Positions 1 through 4,690 of a stretch of DNA of 7,026 nucleotides are shown piece after piece. Numbering within the stretch: position 1 is the stretch's first letter; each line of letters begins with the position of its first letter. Position numbers and translations under genes: made by a program. The DNA is from an uncultured Eubacteriales bacterium (GTDB lineage: Bacteria; Bacillota; Clostridia; UBA1381; UBA9506). Location: positions 1 through 7,026 of the forward strand of contig UQYH01000111.1 in the NCBI GenBank assembly GCA_900545185.1, read 5' to 3'. Below the pieces are notes generated by a model that was given only the letters and a program-made list of their open reading frames with translations, had not been told where the DNA came from and ran no database searches.

Positions 1-734
<734 letters not shown>

Positions 735-890
735 GTTTGTTATCTTAACTTTTCAGCCTTAGCCGAAAAACTAAAACTCCCAGCCAGTCATCACTGACTT
801 CTTTGTTTCATTATCCAAAATTACTCAAAGTAATTTATTAGAGCCTGCTCTGTTCAATTTTCAAGGTTCGGCGCGCTACCTCAGCGCGGA
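735..890 (-). other. 16S rRNA leader with serial hairpins
   Basis: This is the transcribed spacer between the rrn promoter and mature 16S. On the minus strand it has, in order, a GC-rich hairpin (CGCGCT/AGCGCG arms, 872-888), a TTGAAAATTGAACAGAGC tract at 847-864 resembling the conserved TTTGAAAACT-type motif of Firmicutes rRNA leaders and spacers, a short AGAGC/GCTCT hairpin (840-851), an 8-bp stem with a 3-nt loop (818-836), an AGTCA/TGACT hairpin (786-799) and an 8-bp stem with one G-U pair (750-769) just before 16S. The hairpins are read directly from the sequence. A role in antitermination and RNase III-type processing is inferred from rRNA leaders in general. Confidence 0.7.
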
Positions 891-895
891 ATTTA

Positions 896-924
896 ATTAT
901 AGCACCTTTTTAACCGTTTGTCAA
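896..924 (-). promoter_or_regulatory. rrn sigma-A promoter (perfect consensus) with A-tract upstream element
   Basis: On the minus strand TTGACA (919-924) is followed by a 17-bp spacer and TATAAT (896-901), all twelve consensus bases matching. Upstream, 925-962 is almost pure A/T with phased A- and T-runs, which is the composition of an UP element. Transcription should begin near 889, at the base of the GC-rich leader hairpin. I saw no equally good second promoter. Confidence 0.9.
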
Positions 925-1026
925 CACTTTTTTCATTTTTTTTGAAAAAATTTTTTTAAATACTGTTATTTTTATTGTGAACAGCCCGTAAATGCTTGCA
1001 GAATTGTGCCGAAAATCGCCCATCCG

Positions 1027-1749
1027 TCAAGGAAAACACAGCTGACATCGCCCATAACCGTTTGCCACTGCCTGCTCACGCGTGATTCCCACATCTGTTG
1101 CATAAGCACACGTTTTTCTGTGAAATTTTTGTTTGGAAATATACACCGTGTCCGAGTCGTCCAGCGGTTCATGGCTGACGGGCTGCGATTCCTCGTATGC
1201 GGCGGTCGTGCTTTGATAACCGGGCACCGTATGTGCATTGTTTCGTTCGTCGCCGATGCGCCAGCCGCCCAGCTGCAATATGAGCAGCACAATCAAAAAA
1301 ACAGCCGCCGCACCGGCCGGAATCACCCAAAGGGAAAACGGCTTATGCTTGCAGGATGCATTTTCGGCAAAGATGGCCTCGGCCAGACAGGATGCCTCCT
1401 GCTCCGAATGAAAATCCGGTCCCAAAATCCGATTACGAACGGGATGCTTCAGCCGAATATGGCACCACTCGCGCAGCAGCGCCAATACCGTTTCTTCTTC
1501 GCTCAGCGAAGTGTCCGCAAAAACAAAATCGCAGCCGTCACCTCCCGGAAAGGTAAACGCCTGCCTGCTGATAATTCCATCTTCAAATTTCAAAAGCTCC
1601 AGCATCTGATTGCCCTTAGAATCGGCCTCGCTGCCATAATACATAACCTTGTAACCGCATAACTCAAGCTTTTTTTCTATGCTTTGCCGCGTTATATCGC
1701 GCCCCAATTCTTCCCGCAGCCGCTCGGCTCGCTGTTTCACATAATTCAT
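1027..1749 (-). CDS. Membrane-anchored ImmA/IrrE-like protein with degenerate HEXXH and C-terminal Cys/His domain
   Basis: This is a 240-residue protein. Residues 1-130 have the layout of an ImmA/IrrE (DUF955) peptidase: an N-terminal helix-rich part, a short beta stretch with a FVFADTSLSEEE lead-in, then the would-be zinc helix and a following EQEASCLAEAIF segment like the family's E-x-E-A-x-x-F-A motif. The catalytic HEXXH reads REWCH (residues 93-97), so the first histidine ligand is missing. A single membrane segment spans about residues 139-160. The last 40 residues hold an H-x3-C ... C-x2-C pattern (H210, C214, C235, C238) in a VYIxKxxKFHRKTC...GYGRCQLC context, like the small Ada-type metal-binding module appended to many Firmicutes surface proteins. 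The N-terminus should be cytoplasmic and the Cys/His module outside. ImmA normally cleaves an ImmR-type repressor, and an XRE repressor lies directly upstream. Whether this protein is an active protease is doubtful; it may be a sensor. The ImmA assignment is moderate, while the domain layout is clear. Confidence 0.7.
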   Translation of the reverse strand: MNYVKQRAERLREELGRDITRQSIEKKLELCGYKVMYYGSEADSKGNQMLELLKFEDGIISRQAFTFPGGDGCDFVFADTSLSEEETVLALLREWCHIRLKHPVRNRILGPDFHSEQEASCLAEAIFAENASCKHKPFSLWVIPAGAAAVFLIVLLILQLGGWRIGDERNNAHTVPGYQSTTAAYEESQPVSHEPLDDSDTVYISKQKFHRKTCAYATDVGITREQAVANGYGRCQLCFP

Positions 1750-1757
1750 CTCCATCT

Positions 1758-1763
1758 CTCCTT
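1758..1763 (-). promoter_or_regulatory. Ribosome binding site that sets the start at 1749
   Basis: AAGGAG on the minus strand lies 8 nt before the ATG at 1749 and only 2 nt before another in-frame ATG at 1755, so 1749 is preferred. The reading frame stays open to a TTG at 1827, but that codon is part of a promoter -35 box, which rules the longer form out. Confidence 0.75.
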
Positions 1764-1797
1764 GTTCGCGTTCACGTCTTGCAATCGTTTTGCCTAT

Positions 1798-1827
1798 ATC
1801 ATATACCGAAAAGGAAAGATTTGTCAA
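1798..1827 (-). promoter_or_regulatory. Promoter of the ImmA-like gene
   Basis: On the minus strand TTGACA (1822-1827) is separated by 18 bp from TATGAT (1798-1803). It sits between the stop codon of the repressor gene and the ImmA-like gene, with about 40 nt of leader before the start. The ImmA-like gene can therefore be expressed independently of the repressor promoter, although read-through from the repressor gene is also possible because I see no clear terminator between them. Confidence 0.7.
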
Positions 1828-1857
1828 TCCCTTTTTGCAAAATTTGTCGAATTTTTG

Positions 1858-2298
1858 CTAAAAATCATCATCCTCCAGCAACTCCATTACTTTTTTCCGC
1901 AAGTCCGGCGTCAGCAGGGCTTCGGATTTCTCCGGCTCCGGCTCATCCGCTTCCGATACGGCAAACTTTTCCAAAAGCTTTTGAAGCTTTGCCCCCTGCG
2001 TCAGCTTGTCCAGCAGCTCAAACAACTCGTTTTTACCGGCATCGTCCAAAAGACGAAAATCGCTTAGCAGCCTTTCTTCGTCCGCAGGCATCGTTTTTCC
2101 TGTCAGCAAATAATCTGCCGATACATCCAAAAGCGCTGCAAACTCCGGTATCAGCATAAAATACGTGCCGCTTTTCCCGGCCTTCCAGTCGGTTATCGTT
2201 TGCTTGGTAACATGATGCTCCTTTAAAGCGTCTGCCAACGCAACCTGCGTATAGCCTTTTTGCCTGGCTGTTGTAATGATTCTATCAATAATCGACAA
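1858..2298 (-). CDS. XRE/Cro-CI-type transcriptional repressor
   Basis: This is a 146-residue DNA-binding protein of the XRE family. Residues about 2-65 form the helix-turn-helix domain, with QVALADALKEHHVTKQTITDWKAGKSGTYF as the two central helices and a FAALLDVSADYLLTGK ending that is typical of CI/ImmR-like regulators. The following DFRLLDDAGKNELFELLDKL helix is the usual linker or dimerisation segment, and the acidic C-terminus ends in EDDDF. There is no peptidase domain of the LexA/CI type, so self-cleavage is not expected. The start was chosen as TTG at 2298 because AGAGG (2307-2311) lies 8 nt upstream. The in-frame GTG at 2307 overlaps that site and would add three residues. The gene faces the holin-like gene across a shared promoter region with likely operators, so it probably represses that gene and itself. 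The ImmA-like gene follows on the same strand. Confidence 0.92.
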   Translation of the reverse strand: MSIIDRIITTARQKGYTQVALADALKEHHVTKQTITDWKAGKSGTYFMLIPEFAALLDVSADYLLTGKTMPADEERLLSDFRLLDDAGKNELFELLDKLTQGAKLQKLLEKFAVSEADEPEPEKSEALLTPDLRKKVMELLEDDDF

Positions 2299-2306
2299 AA
2301 AATTCA

Positions 2307-2311
2307 CCTCT
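2307..2311 (-). promoter_or_regulatory. Ribosome binding site favouring a TTG start
   Basis: AGAGG, within AAAAGAGGTGA, is a good match to the anti-Shine-Dalgarno complement. It overlaps the in-frame GTG at 2307 and stands 8 nt before the TTG at 2298, which argues for TTG initiation of the repressor. Confidence 0.6.
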
Positions 2312-2315
2312 TTTG

Positions 2316-2330
2316 TAAGATATTTTCGTA
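2316..2330. promoter_or_regulatory. Candidate repressor operator O1
   Basis: TAAGATATTTTCGTA is an imperfect palindrome. It and O2 each deviate by one half from the symmetric form TACGAtattTTCGTA. It sits upstream of the -35 box of the holin-like gene and in the untranslated leader of the repressor gene. Binding by the adjacent XRE protein is inferred from position and symmetry. Confidence 0.55.
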
Positions 2331-2337
2331 TTTTCTA

Positions 2338-2366
2338 TTGACAATACGATATTTTCTTACTATAAT
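2338..2366 (+). promoter_or_regulatory. Perfect consensus promoter of the holin-like gene
   Basis: TTGACA (2338-2343), a 17-bp spacer and TATAAT (2361-2366) match the sigma-A consensus at all twelve positions. The start site should be near 2373, about 65 nt before the start codon. The spacer is filled by candidate operator O2, as expected for a tightly repressed strong promoter. Confidence 0.9.
2345..2359. promoter_or_regulatory. Candidate repressor operator O2
   Basis: TACGATATTTTCTTA is the mirror variant of O1: the TACGA arm is intact here and the TCGTA arm is intact in O1. It fills the spacer between -35 and -10 of the rightward promoter, where bound protein would block RNA polymerase. 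It begins 29 bp after the start of O1, close to three helical turns. Confidence 0.6.
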
Positions 2367-2383
2367 ATATGTATCATACGTTC

Positions 2384-2412
2384 ATTATACGACATTTTGA
2401 GCATATTGTCAA
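2384..2412 (-). promoter_or_regulatory. Perfect consensus promoter of the repressor gene
   Basis: On the minus strand TTGACA (2407-2412), a 17-bp spacer and TATAAT (2384-2389) again match the consensus at all twelve positions. Transcription would start near 2377 and run left into the repressor gene. The core overlaps the zone that RNA polymerase would cover at the rightward promoter, so the two promoters face each other and compete. Confidence 0.88.
2388..2402. promoter_or_regulatory. Candidate weak operator O3
   Basis: TACGACATTTTGAGC repeats the left part of O2 (TACGAyATTTT) in direct orientation 43 bp further right but lacks the TCGTA arm. It lies in the spacer of the repressor's own promoter, so it could mediate weaker autoregulation. 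The match is partial and the call is tentative. Confidence 0.35.
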
Positions 2413-2437
2413 ACTGATTTTGAAAGGATGAAATGAA

Positions 2438-2863
2438 ATGGAATATATACGCGTAGCAGCAGAGCTGATCTGCAACAGCCTGATAACCCTGTTCGGCAAG
2501 GCAGATTCCCTGTTATCGGGCTACGTCAGCCTGTTGCTGCTGCATGCGGCGCTGTACCTGATTGTTTCGATTCGTCACCACGAAAAACCGAAAATTGCCG
2601 GATTTTTATACGATGCGGCCTCGGCGTTTGTGATTATTGCCGTTGCAAACGTAACCGGCAATGCCGTTCGGCTGCAACCGCTCCGATTTTTAGCCTTTGC
2701 ATATTACATTCTGCACGAAGCCGATTGTATTTTTTCTTTGCTGGAAAGTGAAAATCACACAACACCGCCCAAGGTATCCGACCTGATCGGCCGCAAGGCA
2801 GCCAAACAGAAAAAAACAAAAAAATCGGGATCCGGCGAAAATAATCTGCCGAAATCCCGATAA
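2438..2863 (+). CDS. Small membrane protein resembling phage holins (phage_holin_4 / TcdE-like)
   Basis: This is a 141-residue protein with three or four hydrophobic segments: about residues 5-20, 28-44, 53-74 and 82-100. The tail from about residue 115 is soluble and lysine-rich. The final hydrophobic helix and what follows (LRFLAFAYYILHEADCIFSLLES...PPKVSDLI) resemble the LR-x4-I-x-FYI-x-NE-x-x-S-x-LEN...IPEKL signature at the end of phage_holin_4 (TcdE-type) holins, and size and topology agree. The D-Y-x-T-G motif usual in the second helix of those holins is absent, so any homology is distant and the protein could be an unrelated small membrane protein. The ATG at 2438 follows AAGGA (2424-2428) by 9 nt; the two earlier ATGs give immediate or early stops. 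It is driven by a perfect promoter that probably faces repression by the XRE protein, as expected for a membrane-damaging product. Confidence 0.5.
   Translation: MEYIRVAAELICNSLITLFGKADSLLSGYVSLLLLHAALYLIVSIRHHEKPKIAGFLYDAASAFVIIAVANVTGNAVRLQPLRFLAFAYYILHEADCIFSLLESENHTTPPKVSDLIGRKAAKQKKTKKSGSGENNLPKSR
2810..2861 (-). terminator. Rho-independent terminator of the carboxypeptidase gene
   Basis: ATCGGGAT (2824-2831) plus CGGC (2833-2836) pair with GCCG (2848-2851) plus ATCCCGAT (2854-2861), a 12-bp stem with a small internal loop and an 11-nt apical loop. On the minus strand the stem is followed by T7-G-T7 (positions 2823-2810), a strong terminator just after the carboxypeptidase stop at 2884. 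It lies wholly inside the last 18 codons of the opposing holin-like gene. On the plus strand no T-run follows. Confidence 0.88.
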
Positions 2864-2883
2864 AATTGTAACACCTATATGCA

Positions 2884-4185
2884 TCAGCGGTAAAAATCAC
2901 GCCGCAGCTGCTGCCGCCTGCGTTCACGCGCTCTGCGCTGTTTTTGGGCCTCGACTATAGAGCGAATGACCAAAAACAGAACAATCAGTCCCAGCGGCAC
3001 CATAACCCAAACGTTAAACACAAGCCGAAAGGCCGTGCCGCCTATCATTTTGACATAACTGCGCGATACATCACGCGTTGCGGCCAAATCGGCGCTGCCC
3101 AGTTCGGTGCCGTCATAATAATAGGTAACGCGCCCCAAAATGTCACCCTTGGCGACCGGCGCAACAATCTCGGCTTCGGTTGTAATCTCCTGCGTCAGCT
3201 TGTCCGGATCATACTGTACCGGCAACAGCACCTCCAGCGGTGCGGCGGCCGATAAAATGGCCTGTTCATCACCGGCAGCCCATTTAACATCTCGCGTTGC
3301 CATAATCTCGCTGCCGTTTGTGACGCTTTTTAATGCAAAACCGCGAAAACCGTAATTGAACAAGGCAATCGTATCGGTAAACGTTGCATTGCCGCCCTCA
3401 ATCGGCGCATGTAAGGTCACACAGTAGTAGGCCAGCCCGTCCCGTTCGGCATACGAAACCAGGCAATACCCTGCCTTGCTGGTATGCCCCGTTTTAATAC
3501 CGGCCGCACCTTTATATAGGTAGCGATGGTCACGCGCAGTATTGATTAATGAGTTATTATTGGAAAGAATCCGTTCCTCCGGGTACTTATTCGTCGGCGG
3601 AATGGTGTATGTTGCCGTTGCCACAACTTGGCGGAACAAATCATTTTTCATGGCCTCCACCGCCAGCTTCAGCAAGTCACGCGCAGTTGTGTAATGCTCG
3701 TCATCGTGATATCCGTGCGTATTCACAAAATGTGTATGATCCATGCCCAGCTCTGCCGCACGGACATTCATTTTATCCACAAAGGCAGGGATGTTCCCGG
3801 CCACAGCTTCGGCCAGCACATTGGCCGCATCGTTGGCCGAATGTACCAAAAGGCCGTATAAAAGCTGTTCAACCGTTAACACTTCATCCTTTAAAAGACC
3901 CATATTGCTGCCGTCACGGTCAATTTGTATGGCCGATTCGCTCACGGTCAGCTCTGTTTTCGGATCCAGGTTTTCAACTGCCAAAAGCCCCGTCATAATC
4001 TTGGTCGTGCTGGCAGGATACGCTTTAGCATCCGGGTCTTTTTCATACATAATACGCCCTGTCCCTGCCTGCATCATAATGGCAGAGGTCGATTGAATCT
4101 CCGGCGCGCCGTCCTCTGCCGCACTGATCGGAAGCGTTGAAAAAATCAAGATAAAGGTCACAAAAAGAAGTGTTATTTTTCGCAA
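2884..4185 (-). CDS. D-alanyl-D-alanine carboxypeptidase (DacF/DacB/PBP5-type, low-molecular-mass PBP)
   Basis: This is a 433-residue serine peptidase that removes the terminal D-alanine from peptidoglycan stem peptides outside the membrane. From the TTG start it begins MRKITLLFVTFILIFSTLPISA, a textbook signal peptide. All three PBP motifs are present: S-x-x-K as ASTTK (S59, K62), S-x-N as SAN (116-118) and KTG (231-233). The C-terminal beta domain of the PBP5 family covers about 280-375. A membrane segment at about 387-407 is followed by a very basic tail (QRRARERRRQQLRRDFYR) that should stay in the cytoplasm. TTG at 4185 is preferred because GGGGGGA lies 5 nt upstream and it gives a clean signal peptide. 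An ATG at 4209 would add eight residues and has no clear ribosome binding site. spoIIE lies upstream on the same strand, which suits a DacF/DacB-like role in sporulation, but the motifs alone do not separate it from vegetative DacA. I saw no sigma-F-like promoter. Confidence 0.95.
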   Translation of the reverse strand: MRKITLLFVTFILIFSTLPISAAEDGAPEIQSTSAIMMQAGTGRIMYEKDPDAKAYPASTTKIMTGLLAVENLDPKTELTVSESAIQIDRDGSNMGLLKDEVLTVEQLLYGLLVHSANDAANVLAEAVAGNIPAFVDKMNVRAAELGMDHTHFVNTHGYHDDEHYTTARDLLKLAVEAMKNDLFRQVVATATYTIPPTNKYPEERILSNNNSLINTARDHRYLYKGAAGIKTGHTSKAGYCLVSYAERDGLAYYCVTLHAPIEGGNATFTDTIALFNYGFRGFALKSVTNGSEIMATRDVKWAAGDEQAILSAAAPLEVLLPVQYDPDKLTQEITTEAEIVAPVAKGDILGRVTYYYDGTELGSADLAATRDVSRSYVKMIGGTAFRLVFNVWVMVPLGLIVLFLVIRSIVEAQKQRRARERRRQQLRRDFYR

Positions 4186-4190
4186 AAAAA

Positions 4191-4197
4191 TCCCCCC
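4191..4197 (-). promoter_or_regulatory. Ribosome binding site favouring the TTG start at 4185
   Basis: GGGGGGA on the minus strand can pair with the CCUCC core through one G-U pair. It stands 5 nt before the TTG at 4185. It falls inside the coding region if the ATG at 4209 is used instead. Confidence 0.5.
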
Positions 4198-4242
4198 ACA
4201 CAACAACATTTTAATTTATTTTCAGGAAACGGCCTGCGTCAC

Positions 4243-4262
4243 GGCAAGCCTTTTGGTTTGCC
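4243..4262. repeat. Short palindrome upstream of the carboxypeptidase gene
   Basis: GGCAAGCC-tttt-GGTTTGCC forms an 8-bp stem on the minus strand with one G-U pair. It falls in the presumed 5' leader of the carboxypeptidase gene. No T-run follows in the minus direction, so it is not a terminator for that strand. Confidence 0.5.
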
Positions 4263-4301
4263 AAGTTATTTAAAATTCTGTTTTTATTTTGCGTATTTTT
4301 C

Positions 4302-4323
4302 GGAACGACACGCAGGTCGTTCC
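4302..4323. repeat. Perfect palindrome GGAACGAC-6-GTCGTTCC
   Basis: An uninterrupted 8-bp stem with a 6-nt loop is followed by CCTACA on the plus strand. Short GTAGGGAACGACC-type palindromes of this kind look like dispersed intergenic repeats of Clostridia, but that family link is recollection and not something this window shows. Confidence 0.55.
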
Positions 4324-4343
4324 CTACAAGATTATTCTACCAT

Positions 4344-4430
4344 CAGTGCAAGCCGTGAATCGGCTTGCTTCCTTAAGCGGTGCAATAAATACATCGGAAC
4401 AAAAGCCGTCAGGCTTTTGAACTAGCACTG
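4344..4430. repeat. Structured 87-bp repeat, copy A
   Basis: The unit opens with CAGTGC and closes with GCACTG, which can pair. Inside are two hairpins: GCAAGCCG/CGGCTTGC (4348-4368) and CAAAAGCC/GGCTTTTG (4400-4419), separated by an unpaired AT-richer middle. The whole can fold as a cruciform or three-way junction. Copy B repeats it 101 bp downstream with three base differences. Confidence 0.85.
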
Positions 4431-4444
4431 TATGATTACACCAA

Positions 4445-4531
4445 CAGTGCAAGCCGCGTATCGGCTTGCTTCCTTAAGCGGTGCAATAAATACATCGGAA
4501 CAAAAGCCGTCAGGCTTTTGAACTAACACTG
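4445..4531. repeat. Structured 87-bp repeat, copy B
   Basis: This is a direct duplicate of copy A after a 14-bp spacer. It differs at two positions in the first hairpin loop (CGTAT for TGAAT) and at one in the closing arm (ACACTG for GCACTG), the latter costing one base pair in the outer stem. Stems of both internal hairpins are unchanged. Confidence 0.85.
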
Positions 4532-4570
4532 TATTTATTATAACATTTTCTTATTTTTCTGTCAACAGCG

Positions 4571-4618
4571 AAAAAAGAGCTGCCGCCTGTGCACATCATC
4601 ACAGACAGCAGCTCTTTT
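4571..4618 (-). terminator. Rho-independent terminator of spoIIE
   Basis: AAAAGAGCTGC (4573-4583) pairs perfectly with GCAGCTCTTTT (4608-4618). After a 3x3 internal loop, CTGTG (4587-4591) pairs with CACAG (4600-4604). On the minus strand the stem runs straight into T6. The structure is nearly symmetric, with T-runs on both sides, so it could act in both directions. It separates spoIIE from the carboxypeptidase gene. Confidence 0.9.
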
Positions 4619-4690
4619 GCGTTTTTCACCTCCATTACATTTTTCCTTTTGCAATTCACCTCCGCTGCGTATTATATATAACCTTATGTG

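Larger units (their letters stand above)
4210..4690. other. 481-bp gene-free region between carboxypeptidase gene and spoIIE
   Basis: Besides the repeats, palindromes and terminator listed separately, this stretch has two copies of GGAGGTGA on the minus strand, 30 bp apart (4626-4633 and 4656-4663), just after the spoIIE stop. A TATAAT on the minus strand at 4671-4676 has no matching -35 box. I found no convincing promoter for the carboxypeptidase gene and no gene with good support. Confidence 0.6.

Noticed and set aside
1750..1827. Longer form of the ImmA-like protein starting with TTG at 1827
   Set aside because: That TTG is the start of the TTGACA -35 box of the gene's own promoter, so it would not be on the transcript. 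The AAGGAG site fits the ATG at 1749.
1837..1858. AT-rich inverted repeat (GCAAAATTTG / GAATTTTTGC) at the end of the repressor gene as a terminator
   Set aside because: The stem has two mismatches and is nearly all A/T. On the minus strand it is followed by A-runs rather than T, so it does not fit a rho-independent terminator.
1006..2159. Several plus-strand reading frames of 66-218 codons opposite the ImmA-like and repressor genes
   Set aside because: They are antisense shadows. They have no recognisable motifs, while the minus-strand frames have clear domains, ribosome binding sites and promoters.
4210..4340. Sigma-F/sigma-G type promoter for the carboxypeptidase gene
   Set aside because: I looked for GyATA-type -35 boxes 14-17 bp before a suitable -10 box and found no convincing pair. 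A stretch GAAAATAAA near 4211-4225 lacks a partner.
4344..4531. The two direct repeats as a CRISPR array
   Set aside because: There are only two units, each 87 bp and internally palindromic, with a 14-bp spacer and no cas genes.
4671..4676. TATAAT on the minus strand after spoIIE as a promoter
   Set aside because: No TTGACA-like box lies 16-18 bp upstream and there is no extended -10 TG. It falls in a TATATA run where chance matches are likely.
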